Below are positions 27,001-36,132 of a stretch of 64,000 bases of DNA, piece by piece (positions within the stretch are counted from its first letter, which is position 1; each line of letters starts with the position of its first letter). The notes under the pieces are model-generated. The model made no database searches and had not been told where the DNA came from. It saw nothing but the letters and a program-made list of their open reading frames with translations. The stretch covers positions 24,293,476 through 24,357,475 of the forward strand of contig NC_092235.1 in assembly GCF_036320965.1 (NCBI RefSeq). The letters run 5' to 3'. Position numbers and translations under genes: made by a program. The DNA is from Panulirus ornatus. Taxonomy: Eukaryota > Arthropoda > Malacostraca > Decapoda > Palinuridae.

Positions 27001-27004
27001 CCAT
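9882..27004 (-). CDS. CLPTM1L: CLPTM1-like protein 1 (complete gene, 11 coding exons)
   Basis: Joining eleven GT-AG exons gives 532 codons, against about 538 in vertebrates. The protein is a multi-pass ER membrane protein of the CLPTM1 family. The vertebrate protein is reported to scramble glucosaminyl-phosphatidylinositol across the ER membrane for GPI-anchor synthesis and was earlier named CRR9. Family landmarks in order are an N-terminal membrane anchor (about residues 10-28), the lumenal [17 protein letters not shown] segment (exon 2), [12 protein letters not shown] (exon 6), [15 protein letters not shown] (exon 7), [18 protein letters not shown] (exon 8), [18 protein letters not shown] (exon 9), [20 protein letters not shown] (exon 10) and [18 protein letters not shown] (exon 11). 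All exon phases are compatible and no stop or frameshift was seen, so the gene looks functional. The start is the ATG at 27004-27002; the in-frame codon just upstream is GTG. Confidence 0.95.
9961..13673 (-). other. CLPTM1L: CLPTM1L introns 10 (9961-10884) and 9 (11001-13673)
   Basis: No recognised retroelement or RNA gene. Short open frames (for example 12095-12361) have no recognisable domain. Intron 9 contains a pyrimidine-rich, slightly less AT-rich block at about 11700-12600 that might be an ancient repeat, but I found no second copy. Confidence 0.4.
10885..11000 (-). CDS. CLPTM1L: CLPTM1L coding exon 10
   Basis: Acceptor gtcatttcag|GCCTTC, donor AGATG|GTAAGA, 116 bp, phase 0 to 2. Encodes [20 protein letters not shown] and [17 protein letters not shown], again a family hallmark. 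Confidence 0.94.
13674..13809 (-). CDS. CLPTM1L: CLPTM1L coding exon 9
   Basis: Acceptor cattgcag|TTGGTA, donor TACAAG|GTTAGC, 136 bp, phase 2 to 0. Encodes [19 protein letters not shown], then [20 protein letters not shown], a hallmark block of the family. Confidence 0.95.
14294..15045 (+). mobile_element. Young 5'-truncated LINE copy, short-tail form, 41-nt A tail (CLPTM1L intron 8)
   Basis: It starts abruptly at gcggaagtggatcatagggt and continues through the C-terminal part of the LINE frame (open 14300-14821, ending [10 protein letters not shown]). The short 3' UTR and tail end in an uninterrupted A run at 15005-15045. It is almost identical to the matching part of the copy at 44604-46133, with only a few differences by eye, so it is recent. 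It lies antisense to CLPTM1L. Flanks share at most a few bases (aataa), so a target duplication is uncertain. Confidence 0.92.
15271..15449 (-). mobile_element. Short repeat family R3 copy (SINE-like, ATAGA-type tail), CLPTM1L intron 8
   Basis: Reverse strand reads gccagtttcctgttaagg, gaggcactaaaggttaagaa, atggagactttttgttatgg, ctttgagggagttccctaag and ends in aatagatagatga. The same core occurs at 23168-23334, 25399-25492 and 63003-63096. Dispersal and the simple-repeat tail suggest a SINE. No tRNA-like promoter was identified by eye. Confidence 0.6.
15663..15853 (-). CDS. CLPTM1L: CLPTM1L coding exon 8
   Basis: Acceptor tctctacag|CTGTGG, donor ATAAGAG|GTAAAT, 191 bp, phase 0 to 2. Encodes [14 protein letters not shown], then [20 protein letters not shown], a membrane span shared with CLPTM1. 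Confidence 0.93.
15932..16166 (+). mobile_element. SINE-like element S copy (CLPTM1L intron 7)
   Basis: Full-length-looking ~230-bp unit: gttttatccctgtggattgg, gagaaagaatacttcccacg, aaggggagggagcggggg, ctggaaatcctccc, ccaaaagaaggaacagagaa, then the tail cgctacctcactaatgtggg and A run. Antisense to CLPTM1L. About 80 nt separate it from the exon 8 acceptor. Confidence 0.8.
16167..17435 (-). other. CLPTM1L: CLPTM1L intron 7, remainder
   Basis: AT-rich intron sequence with no recognised repeat or RNA gene. Confidence 0.4.
17436..17624 (-). CDS. CLPTM1L: CLPTM1L coding exon 7 (residues 297-359)
   Basis: Acceptor gtattgcag|ATGCTG, donor ATAGAA|GTAAGT, 63 codons, phase 0. Encodes [18 protein letters not shown] and the membrane stretches [10 protein letters not shown] and [14 protein letters not shown]. 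This is one of the most conserved parts of the family. Confidence 0.95.
17828..18075 (-). mobile_element. SINE-like element S copy (CLPTM1L intron 6)
   Basis: Minus-strand full-length unit. The tail is at low coordinates (catttcccgcattagcgagg) and the head at 18040-18075 (tctttctcccctatccctag). An internal homopolymer (A15 on the + strand near 17952) sits where other copies have a short T run. Same orientation as CLPTM1L. Confidence 0.85.
18076..19031 (-). other. CLPTM1L: CLPTM1L intron 6, remainder
   Basis: No recognised repeat. Intron 5 (19174-19605) is likewise featureless. Confidence 0.4.
19032..19173 (-). CDS. CLPTM1L: CLPTM1L coding exon 6
   Basis: Acceptor ctatttcag|ATTGTG, donor CTCCAT|GTAAGT, 142 bp, phase 2 to 0. 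Encodes [34 protein letters not shown] and the start of the first C-terminal membrane segment [10 protein letters not shown]. Confidence 0.92.
19606..19749 (-). CDS. CLPTM1L: CLPTM1L coding exon 5
   Basis: Acceptor ctgttacag|GTTAGA, donor GTTAAG|GTAAAG, 144 bp, entering and leaving in phase 2. Encodes [20 protein letters not shown] and [13 protein letters not shown], matching the YLPILFIDQLSNR and SYDKVSLGKLR regions of vertebrate CLPTM1L. Confidence 0.9.
20584..20593. repeat. Left target-site duplication of the LINE at 20594-21380
   Basis: ttttttacat, repeated exactly at 21381-21390. The T residues could be shared with the element's T run, so the strict minimum is about 4-5 bp. Confidence 0.65.
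20594..21380 (-). mobile_element. Young 5'-truncated LINE copy, short-tail form (CLPTM1L intron 4)
   Basis: It opens with a T run (the A tail on the minus strand) and the tail gctttgtcgctgtctcccgc. The C-terminal reverse-transcriptase frame is intact on the minus strand (20790 rightward, including [14 protein letters not shown] and [12 protein letters not shown]). It breaks at the [12 protein letters not shown] segment. It is close in sequence to the copies at 14294 and 44604, and lies in the sense direction of CLPTM1L. Confidence 0.92.
21381..21390. repeat. Right target-site duplication of the LINE at 20594-21380
   Basis: ttttttacat, identical to 20584-20593. Confidence 0.65.
21527..21874 (+). 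mobile_element. Old LINE 3' fragment (CLPTM1L intron 4)
   Basis: Degenerate versions of gtcggaggtggagggaacga, cctgaacatgcaggaggg, gtgctgtcagtgga and the tail gctacctcactgacacaaga..caagtatgaaaa. Frameshifts are present throughout. Confidence 0.75.
21892..22542 (-). mobile_element. Old LINE 3' fragment, opposite orientation
   Basis: Minus-strand relic from the tail (catactttgctgcttctgca) through the 3' UTR (ctagctgtcatgtattaggt) to the C-terminal frame (ctcttcatatgtctgaatca, ccttacatgatcaatc). Together with 21527-21874 it makes a tail-to-tail pair. Confidence 0.7.
22704..22834 (-). CDS. CLPTM1L: CLPTM1L coding exon 4
   Basis: Acceptor gcatttcag|GATACA, donor GTCTCAG|GTTTGT, 131 bp ending in phase 2. 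Encodes [20 protein letters not shown], matching the family's conserved W/H-rich lumenal stretch, then [10 protein letters not shown]. It has no long open frame of its own and was found by splice sites and homology. Confidence 0.88.
22835..23343 (-). other. CLPTM1L: CLPTM1L intron 3
   Basis: A 509-bp intron. Its donor-proximal third is the R3 repeat copy at 23168-23334. The rest has no recognised feature. Confidence 0.6.
23168..23334 (+). mobile_element. R3 repeat copy abutting the CLPTM1L exon 3 donor
   Basis: Contains gccagtggcctgttaagggt, gaggcactaaaggcaaagaa, ccagttatggagactctttt, ccccttgagggagttccc and the simple tail aaatagatagattt. It ends about 9 nt from the exon 3 splice donor on the opposite strand to the gene. 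Confidence 0.6.
23344..23454 (-). CDS. CLPTM1L: CLPTM1L coding exon 3 (residues 121-157)
   Basis: Acceptor ttttttccag|GACTGG, donor AAAAAG|GTCAGT, 37 codons, phase 0. Encodes [20 protein letters not shown] and ends LLGEDKK. A repetitive element reaches to within about 9 nt of the donor (see 23168-23334). Confidence 0.9.
24427..25170 (+). mobile_element. Possible decayed DNA-transposon (pogo/Tigger-like) fragment
   Basis: The segment starts cagtaaaacctctcatttat, which resembles the CAGT(N)AAACCTC ends common in pogo/Tigger elements. A later short frame contains [19 protein letters not shown] (25021-25080), reminiscent of the helix-turn-helix start LT..EKLEVLD.L of such transposases. No matching right terminus and no catalytic region were found. 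This is speculative. Confidence 0.2.
25399..25492 (+). mobile_element. Partial R3 repeat copy (CLPTM1L intron 2)
   Basis: gttcactagttatggagact, ccatggccatccccttgaag, gagttctat and the tail agatatagatag match the 3' half of the R3 family. Confidence 0.5.
25810..26001 (-). CDS. CLPTM1L: CLPTM1L coding exon 2 (residues 57-120)
   Basis: Acceptor ccaacag|TTGCTG, donor CCAGAG|GTAGGG, 64 codons, phase 0 on both sides. It holds the family segment [23 protein letters not shown] is a potential N-glycosylation sequon consistent with a lumenal domain. Confidence 0.93.
26002..26836 (-). other. CLPTM1L: CLPTM1L intron 1
   Basis: No recognised repeat or regulatory site. Confidence 0.4.
26837..27004 (-). 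CDS. CLPTM1L: CLPTM1L coding exon 1 (residues 1-56)
   Basis: Starts at ATG ([10 protein letters not shown]) and encodes the membrane anchor [13 protein letters not shown] and the conserved [16 protein letters not shown]. The donor is CTACAG|GTTAGT, phase 0. A reverse-strand acceptor (ttcttttacag|GTTAGGTGAAG) lies 11 nt upstream of the ATG, so the 5' UTR is spliced. Confidence 0.93.
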
Positions 27005-27489
27005 CTTCACCTAACCTGTAAAAGAAATGACATATGAAAGAGTCAACTTGCGTCTCTTACGAAGCATCAGTACAGGAAATGGACGAAGGATAATAAAATT
27101 AATATCCTGCTTGCAGTATGTCTGTGTCAGGGTTTGCAACAAGAGAGTAAAAGTTCATTTATGTACATTCCAAGCATTATCAGTTATGGTTACCAACACA
27201 CACTTTCAATAGCCTAACATTGCACATACTTTAAATTGATAATTACTTAAAACAAACACTGCATTCGGTCGGATTAACTTCCCTGTAAGTCTGCCTAAAA
27301 GGTTAATTATCTCATGGGCTGAAATATCTGTCTTTACAATCCTCCATTACCTTATGGGAACCAAAATATACAGATGGTTTGTTTATCAGTTCAACTGTTC
27401 AGCCGGGTAAACAAACATCAGCTGACACCTGACACGATGGACGCTACCCCAGCCTAGGATCATGTATATAAAACAGTACCCGAACTTAC

Positions 27490-27660
27490 ATGATCTGCAG
27501 TTGAAATCAAGATTTATCACTGTCTTGAACGGGTAATCGTCTCTGGTATTTTGAGTGTGGTTTAGTATACCTGAAATAACTATTCAGCTTTTCACACCTG
27601 AGTGAAATGTTTTGGTTGAAAGCGGTTGTTTACTGTTCACGCAGCAAATGATGATGCTTA
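27490..27660 (-). other. CLPTM1L: Candidate CLPTM1L non-coding exon 1 and promoter side
   Basis: The acceptor directly upstream of the CLPTM1L ATG requires an upstream exon. On the minus strand a good donor, CAGATCAT|GTAAGT, has its exon end at 27490. The upstream exon limit is arbitrary. The true exon could use another donor. Confidence 0.35.
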
Positions 27661-28525
27661 GAAACGTCTAAACATACACTAAAATATGAAGTTAGTATTT
27701 CCAATAGTAATTAACGTAATCTGCAAAAATAGTATTTAACGTAATCTGCAAAGTAAGTGAACGGAAGACCAAAAATTCTAATGTGTATGTCATTTGCTAC
27801 TATAATCCATATCTTAAAAAGTCCTTTTGTTTTACACACGTGGATTTTCTCGAACCCAATCAATACATTTGCTTCCCTGCTTACGGACATGGAGTATGCA
27901 GCACTGTGATACCTGTACATATACGATTGACATTTCGAAAAACGTTCATCTATGCGCCATTCTACTGACTTCGCACCACATAGTGGCGAGTCAAGAAGTT
28001 TATACGTTAGGACTTAAGTATTCATCTCGTGTAAGAGAGACAGAGAGCTGGAAGAGACTAAGGAATAAAATTGAATATCGACAGTAACCAGAAGTAAAAA
28101 GGCTTCTTGATGGTAAAAAGGTGAGGTGAGACCTTATAGGTGTAAAGGATTGTCTCTGTACTGTGGAAATAGGTAATTATAACTTCATTCGTCATTCTCT
28201 ATGATTTCTCATTTCCTATCTCTACGCCGATGAGCCCTTTGTACAGTAACGAAGATGAGGAGAATACAGATCAATAAATTAGGCTTTACTTCTACACATA
28301 TGGGGTCTCACGAACTTTCTCCCCGAATTTTATTTTTTTATAGTCTATTTGATGGTTATAATCCAACAGAAATGTCTTTAATCGTAAGTTTTTATTTTGA
28401 AAAATGAAAGATTAATGCAAGTGAAAAATGTTATACAGCTGACAAAGTGAGTAACAAACTTTTTTTGCATCAACTAGAATCGGTGAGCGAGCGAAGACTG
28501 GGACGAAAATCAATAGTGTCTATCT

Positions 28526-28726
28526 TTCCACAAGTATCCACTCAGTTCCTAAACGCTCCTTTCACTCCATTTCAAAGGACAACTCACAGTCATTCCACAA
28601 GTATCCACTCAGTTCCTAAACGCTCCTTTCACTCCATTTCAAAGGACAACTCACAGTCATTCCACAAGTATCCACTCAGTTCCTAAACGCTCCTTTCACT
28701 CCATTTCAAAGGACAACTCACGGTCA
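28526..28726. repeat. Minisatellite, 3 x 67 bp
   Basis: Three head-to-tail units, each starting ttccacaagtatccactcag and ending ggacaactcacagtca. They are identical by eye except for a change near the end of the last unit (cacggtca). Such homogeneity suggests recent duplication. A 79-codon frame that crosses it is a by-product of a period not divisible by three. Confidence 0.93.
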
Positions 28727-29432
28727 AAAGATAATCTTCACGTAAGGTACCCTGGCAGCAAAAATGCTCAGGGCTATGAACACTTCTTTATGTATTATTT
28801 CTTTAAAAAAGAAGAATCTTATGACCTGTATAAGTCTTATTATATACCATCTGAATAAAAAATATATGCAGTGGCGAGGGAGCCAAGCGGCAACCTTAAC
28901 CATTAATAGTTCAGTAAATGTCACAGGTTAGAATATGTATAATTAAGTGTAATCTAACATTTCTCTGTCAATTCGACAGACAATTGGGCTTTAGATGTGA
29001 CACTGTTGGGGCAAAAATGTAAAAGTAGAGAGCTAAGCTTATTTTTTTTTTTCGCTTGTATTTCGACTGATTGTGATATATTTTTCATGAGAACGGGCAC
29101 TTGTGCTTCTAAGTACCCATAGCCAAGACACGTGGATTCCCTGAGCCTGAACACATGAATATCTATGCGACCTTCCTTTTGTAAAAACTAACCTATGTCT
29201 ACCCCGCCAGGTCTTTCAACCTATCCACCAAGCAAAATGGATTAGAAAATCATCCTCGGTCTCCTTTACACTACCTATCAAAAGGGATCAAAAGCACTCT
29301 GCATTCCTAAGATTCCATGTAAACGCATCTTCGAGTGCAATAAATCCTGATTAAATTGGACTACAAATAGTTACGGGTGTGGGCTGATAACAGATTATTT
29401 CACAAGCTCTTACACACTTTAGAAACATTAAG

Positions 29433-29433
<1 letters not shown>

Positions 29434-29515
<82 letters not shown>
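29434..29515. repeat. (AT)n microsatellite, about 40 units
   Basis: Uninterrupted alternating AT run. Open frames of alternating I/Y through it are not genes. Confidence 0.97.
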
Positions 29516-29517
<2 letters not shown>

Positions 29518-30590
29518 GGGACCATATCCTTACTTTGCAAGAAAACATCAATAGTGTTTTAGATTTTGATAACCTATGTCTTACATTTTCTTTGTAACAA
29601 AATAGGAAAGTCAGTAACGCAATATACTTGTTACAAGTCTACCATTAATAACACCAGGAATGAAACACTGTCATACACGGTAACAGATGGAAATTCATTA
29701 CATAACTCTATGTACAATCCGATTGTGATCTCCAGCTCATAATGATTTAAAAAAAGGACGACGCCCTTCCTGTAATACCTCTTTGTTCATGGCATGTGGA
29801 AAACACTCCATTCCTAAACTCCTTACACCCTGTTTTAAAGTCTGTCGTAGTTAAATACACCTTAAAATATAGCATGTACACAGAATCATACTTAGCATTT
29901 TGAGAATGCACGATGCACACTCGTATGTTTGGTAAACAAATGTTTGATATGGATCCCAATGTTTACCTCCTTATTATAAAGAACGGGAGCAGCATATTAT
30001 CAAAGAAAACGTAGTGTTACTAAATGACTAACTAAATAAAACTGGACAAAACCATACAACCGAGAAACCATGGTTAAAGACTCGTGTTATCTTTTTTTGG
30101 GAATTTGGGCTACTGAGGAAATTTTTCAGAAGAGCTGAAAAATAATATCATGACTATAGAAAGGTCACAAGGAATGGTACAATTTGAATTGTTATACTGA
30201 AAAGTGCCTCAAAAGGTCTAGTTTCATAGAACAAAAATGGCTTTTTGCTCTTGAGTACTAGAAGGGAAGAAGCAAGGGCCGTTAGGGGAATTGCTTCGCT
30301 ATTAAGTATATTGAAAGATGCCCCGGTCATGGTGAAAATTGGAACGCTAACATTTAATGACCTATTTGTAAGTGCTTTTGCTTGTAAGTAGCAAAACATT
30401 TGTGGTTTAAACGATGGCATACCATGCATTTATGAATACAAGTATGATTACACCTATAAAATTAACGTTTTTTTCTTTTTCTTTACGAAACAATCTGGCT
30501 TTCAGATCCTAAAAGCATTCAATGATTCAACTCACCCTTGCTATCTCATACGTTGCCAATTATTTTCAACAGACAATAAAGCATGTATTT

Positions 30591-30602
30591 CCCCCCCCCC
30601 CC
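30591..30602. repeat. Poly-C run
   Basis: Twelve consecutive C residues followed by aaactttg; length may be affected by sequencing error. Confidence 0.8.
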
Positions 30603-31430
30603 AAACTTTGCTGAATGATATATCTTACCCAAATACCATCACAAATTTCAACCAGTTAAATCAAATCTTAGAAACACAGTGCAGTTTACTGTCGCCACAA
30701 AAATCCTGTTTTGAGACATAATGTATGTACTTTAAGAAGAATAAATATATGAACGACCTCTTACAATAAGAGTCTGTACAATGCACGGAAAAGAAAGCTG
30801 TCATTTTTTTTACGTTATTAAAAAGAGAGACATCAATTTTGACCGGTCAAAACAGTGGAGGCTCAACGTCCGAATCTCGAAATATTCTCCCCAAAAGAAT
30901 TTTGATTTGATTCCCCCCGATTCAACGGCAGAATGAACTTCCAGAATAGAAGCCGGTTTATTTTGAGACATAATTCCTATAGATGCAAGATTTTTACGAA
31001 AAACGTAATCTTGAGGCGAGTTTATGACCACCTTGAAATGTACGAAAAGTATTTTCACGACCTTATGGTATTGATTACTTCCCCTCTTTAATTAGTTCAA
31101 AGAACTACGAAATAATCTAGAAGATAAGTCTTTCTTCGAGGAAAAAACAGAACGAATGTGAATACACGCAAAGTTATTCATTGAGCATGCCAGGGTTTGA
31201 CAGAGGTGCTCACGCCGCTCTTGTATTTATCGACTGCTCCCGCCATGACCAACTGGAAAATACATGAGGAGTTAAAATACGGATGCAACCATGAATCCCA
31301 CATGATATAGACCACTTAAGAACAACAATACCAATTAAGATACTCATTCATCTTCTTAGAATTATATTTTTCTTGAATATTTGTAGTTTTAATCTGTTTC
31401 TGGATTGAATGGTGTATAATTCTTTCCACA

Positions 31431-34400
31431 TTTCAGTTCGTAAGACGATAACAACAGAAAGTACTTGGACAGCTGATAGAGTCGCTTATGGGATTTACGA
31501 AGCTTTTGGCGGGATTTAAAGCTTTCATTTTCACTTTAGGTATGAAATTTAACCTTTAGATGATAAGGTTATTTATCCATGAAGTGTGCTTGAGTTTCCT
31601 TACTGTAATAAGCTTGCATAAGAATCCATTGTGAGGTTTAGTGAAGGAAGCTCTTGTGGTGTTTCGTGCGTCGCAACAACCATCTGAGGAGGTCGTCTTC
31701 TGGCTCCTGGGTCGCCTTCCAGATTTACTATAATATGGAACTTGTGATGCCCTATCACCGTATATAAAGGCTAGTCATATGAATTTAACCTTTGAAAGTT
31801 TGCAGACTCAACTTTTCATTGCAGGTCATGAGCGTAATGTTATTTATTATTCGTGAATTTCCCGTGAATTTCGATGGTTGCAAATCCTGTTGATATTAAC
31901 TTTCCCTGCGCGTTTGTATTATTAGATTTATTGTCTTTTATAAGTGAAGATAAGGCTAGATGTATGCCATCTCTGTGTTTCTTAGTAGATTGAATTTTTC
32001 CTCTTAATTTCACATGACAGATGGATGGTATGCAAGAAATGAGGAATCTGGGAGAATGATCACATCTGATATGGATGAAGTTGTAGCTTAGTAACTGAGA
32101 AATTTGGGAGAATCACATCTTATTGGGGATAAAGTTGTAGCTTAGTACTACCACGAATCTTACAGCCGTATGGTCGACTTTCCTTTGCAGTGGTTGTATA
32201 CTGTGTAAAAACTTAGTTGAGGAGTACATCGAAACGAGAATATCTGTGGTAAATGTCTGTTTTATTAGTGCCACCTTATTAATTAGAATTTAATATAATT
32301 CTAGACTACATGATAAAAAATTCCTCTTGAGAATGAATGAAGAAAATTGTTTCTTTTCCTATATTATTAGAGGTTTTATTGTATTTTCTGTAGGAGCAAA
32401 ATTGTTGCTGTCATTGAGATTCACAGTTCTGATGTGCCAAAGTTGAATTTAAACCATTTCCTGAAAAGTGAGTTAGTCTAGCAGTAATCATCTGAGCTCT
32501 TCTGCATGACTGTATTTACATCAGTAGTGTTTCTGAATTATTAGATTTTCTTTTCAATGTTTGTCTCATTGTTTGGAATGATTGTGTAATTCTCCTTATT
32601 TATAGCGTATGAGAGTTGTGTGATTATCGGTCTTGTTTCTAGACTGATAAAGCAAATTAATTTCAAAAGATTTATATTGCAAGAAGCCACCTTTTGTGCA
32701 TGTGCAGCTCGCTGCTTGAACCTTCACCATTTACATATGCTTAGCCTAAAGTGATGTCTGGGTTACTTCAGGAATCTGGAATATTAGATGAAAATGGCTA
32801 ATCAGCATACACTACTAAGTCACTGTTTCTGAACATTCATCCATTGTCCGTGTTCAAGATGGGTTTGGGGACTCTCAGTGATTTAGTGAAAGTAACTGTC
32901 CAGTGCCCTTCATGTATTCCGTGCACAATGTGAATGGTAGAGGGTAGTTTAGCTTTGGATAATGAGTGAATTTTTCTATGGTGGTAGTGCAGTGTTAAGA
33001 GAATACAGTTGGAATAGCTGAGCATGATTTGGAAGTGGTGAATGATATTGAACATGTTGATGGGAGTAAGGGTTATGCACAGGGAAAATGCGGGGGTGAT
33101 TTTTATACATGTAGGAGTAAATTTAATGGAAATGATGAAAACCTCACAACCTAACCCAGTAGCCAATTTATGTAAAAGGAATATACTAACTTTAAATCAG
33201 GCTGGTGCATAAGGTTTGCTGACTTTTGATGGCATTTGAATTTCCAAATCAGTGGACAATTTTATAACAAAATGGATGGAAAGAGTAACCGCAGTTTGTA
33301 AGAAGACGCAAGGCAAGAAGTTTGTTAGAAAGGTCGTTAAGAAGCACAGTGTAAGAATGAAGTTGGTGGGTGATTGGAATAGACTTAGATATTGAGAGTG
33401 AATGCTCACATTGTATGTTGTTTAAAAAGTTACTTGATTGGAGAGATAGTTCAAGAGATGGGGCCCTTTGAGGGCAGGACTCTTTCCCTGTACTTTACAA
33501 ATTGTTGATAGAGATTGGATATGAACAGAAGGCGTAATGATAATATGTTTTTGAAATACTGAAAATAAGGCTGTAGGGATTTGCCCATAGAGTTTTCAGC
33601 TACTTTTGTATAAGCTGTAGCAATTCCCACATCTTCCTTGATCTTCATAGCTCTCTTTGTATCAACATATTCGTCATAGCCTAAAAAGAAATGATCTTAG
33701 TCAAACTTTATTAATCACATTGTATTTTGTGTGCAGTGTACTATCATTGCAGAATAAAGTTAGTGATACAGTATCCCTAATTTGTTTTTTTTTTGGTGTC
33801 TGTGAATCGATATTTTACCTCACTTTTTAAATTATATTTCTTTATGAATCCAAGAATTACTTGAGAAAATTCTCAAATTAATTTCAGCTTTTGTACAAAA
33901 AAGATAATCATGATAAGATTTGTGTTATTCATCTTGAAGTCTACTGACAATCATAATGTTATATTTCAACTCTTGGTATGACTTTGGATATATTGACTTT
34001 AACTGCAGAAGAAAAGTTTTTGCATTTATTAAGAAGTAATTTGGAAGAATGAAAGTTGTAAGATATTGACTAAGAATGAGACTGGAGCAAGTCTTGCTTG
34101 GAGAGCCATGTTTCATGTCCTTGATGTGGTTCATTAATGTTTTTGGGCTAATGAACCCAGCTTCAGCCATGGCATTCTTTTTTTGGATATTAATGGATTT
34201 TAGATGTGCATGTGCTTTTTTTTTATTGTTACTCTTTTTCATGATTTTTAGGGTGTTTATTGATCCTTTGTACATTAAATTCAGTGTTTGGGAAAGGGAG
34301 ACTGACTTTTTACCAATTATTGTTGATCATTTGCCCATGAAGATTACTGTTGTGAATTCTTAGGTTAGGTGAGGTAACATTGAGTTGTTTCATTTTGCTT

Positions 34401-36132
34401 GTGTATTTCTAATTAGATCATTTTATTTACCTCCATTTTTCCTAACAAAGACATGGGAAGTAGTTATTTTCATGTGAGTTGTGCTGCTCTTAGTCTCATT
34501 TTATATATTCTTTATTCAAACTTCCATCACAAATAAGGACACTTAATGAACTGAACAGCTTTTCTTCAGTATGATGTCATTAAATCCATTAATAACATGG
34601 CATAAGGCAAGTATAGATATCCTTGTGATACATTAAGGTGTTCTTCAGAATCACACTTTTACTGAAAGAAAAATCATGAAAAGTCATCTGTAAATTTCAG
34701 TTTATGATTATTACAGTAGTTATAATGTTAGTGAAAAATAGTTCTTTGACCAATTGGATATTGTAGAAAGAAAATTTTCATTAGATGACATAAAGAACAG
34801 TTAATTGAAGTATGGTACTGTATGTGTGATATTTAGCTTGCAACATCATGTTGAAACTAGGAACTACTTGTAGTATTTACAGGTATTCAAAAGTTTTGCT
34901 AATTTCTTTGCAATTTTTTAGGGTAAAAGTTGAACAGGAAGTGGAGCCACAGCCAAAGCTCGTGTCCCTGCGACATGAGTGAATAAGGTGTGTACCCATA
35001 ATTGTATTAGAGTTAGTTATTGTTGCTATTTTATACAGTAATCTGATTGTCTGCTCCTGAAATACGTTTGTTATTAAGATGGTTTGTTATTAAGATGTTC
35101 AATACATTCTTTGGTTTTATTTAACATTTTGCAAACAATTGTAAATGCTTCATATCTTTAGTTCAGGGGAAAGTGCCTTGCATTTAAAGTGTGAAGAGTA
35201 AAGATTGTAAGGAAATTGTTTCATTATTTTCATCCTTCCTTCATTGCTGGATATGTTGGAACTGTTCAATTCACAAGGCATTAAATACATTAGTGAAACT
35301 TATTGATGCAAAATTAGTATTGAGATGTGTTAGATACTTAGATTAAAGTAAAAGTTTTTCTTTCCCTCTGAGGGAAATGGAGTGCATATGGACCTCCATA
35401 TATACAGTATTCATTATTAGATTTATTTACAATCCTCTAGCACACTTAAAGTTGATTCTTCACAGAGTTTTGTGTGTATATACCTCCTGATATATACCTG
35501 CCTGATCAGTTTTTGGTAAGCATCAGCATACTTGTAGACCTTAATAACTTGTTGATTAAATGCATCCTTCTCTTCTGTTGAAAGTATGATAATTCTTCAT
35601 CTTTAGTAGAACAGAATGACTAGTTCCCGTATTTGACAATACTGCACTGTTGTCAGGATGCACTCTCTGTTAGAAGTGATTTTACAAAAAGATATGTGGG
35701 ATTTCCAGTTCTTTTGTATTTAATCTAGCTTTTTTTCCTTCTTCTTTATGCTTCCATTGGGTATATGGTAACCTGTTGTATACCTGAAGCATGTGTTTAT
35801 AGTTGGATGTAACTGGTTGATTAGTGGGGTTAGGCCCTTTAGCTTTGACCTTGCTAGAGGCACATAAATTCTTGAAGAATTTAACTCATGTCAAGCATTC
35901 TGATTGCCATCCTCAGGTGGCTGTCACCTGGTTGAATCTCAGAGGTTCTAAATGTTACTTCAAAAGAGAATAGGAAGGCTGAGTATGAAGAAGCCACAAA
36001 ACATTTAGCTCAGCTGCCTTTGTGGCTTGAGTTGCTTCCTTTCTGCTCTCTTTACAGAGGTGGAAAGTTAACCTGAATAAATCTGGATGGACTACAGTGC
36101 CCCTTCAGTGCCTTCTGAAAATGTGATATTAG
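31431..36132. other. Non-coding region upstream of the TRIM coding exons
   Basis: No recognised coding exon. It holds one degenerate ~60-bp direct duplication (32037-32160: gggagaat..cacatct, gttgtagcttagta) and one candidate non-coding exon (34922-34987). If the TRIM promoter lies near 31 kb this is its first intron. Confidence 0.35.
34922..34987 (+). other. Candidate 5' UTR exon of the TRIM gene
   Basis: A 66-nt segment with higher GC than its flanks, bounded by acceptor tgcaattttttag and donor AATAAG|GTGTGT. It has stops in frame, so it would be non-coding. Only splice-site appearance and composition support it. Confidence 0.3.

Larger units (their letters stand above)
27661..31430. other. 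Intergenic region between divergent genes
   Basis: No coding exon recognised. It contains the 67-bp minisatellite (28526-28726), the long AT array (29434-29515) and a C run at 30591-30602. The part from about 31150 to 31760 has more CpG (cgccgctcttg, gctcccgccatgacc, gcgtcgcaac) than its surroundings and could include the TRIM gene promoter. No TATA or initiator can be assigned. Confidence 0.4.

Noticed and set aside
28447..28686. Open frame over the 67-bp repeat; also CRISPR-like periodicity
   Set aside because: The units are contiguous with no unique spacers, and the period is not a multiple of three. It is an ordinary eukaryotic minisatellite.
29351..29562. Open frames of alternating Ile/Tyr
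   Set aside because: Translation of an AT microsatellite on both strands; the same applies at 50551-50944.
27661..31430. A shared bidirectional promoter for CLPTM1L and the TRIM gene
   Set aside because: The genes are divergent, but the coding starts are about 21 kb apart and no TRIM first exon could be placed next to 27.5 kb.
34076..34363. 95-codon hydrophobic open frame
   Set aside because: A phenylalanine/leucine-rich translation of T-rich DNA, without start context, homology or splice partners.
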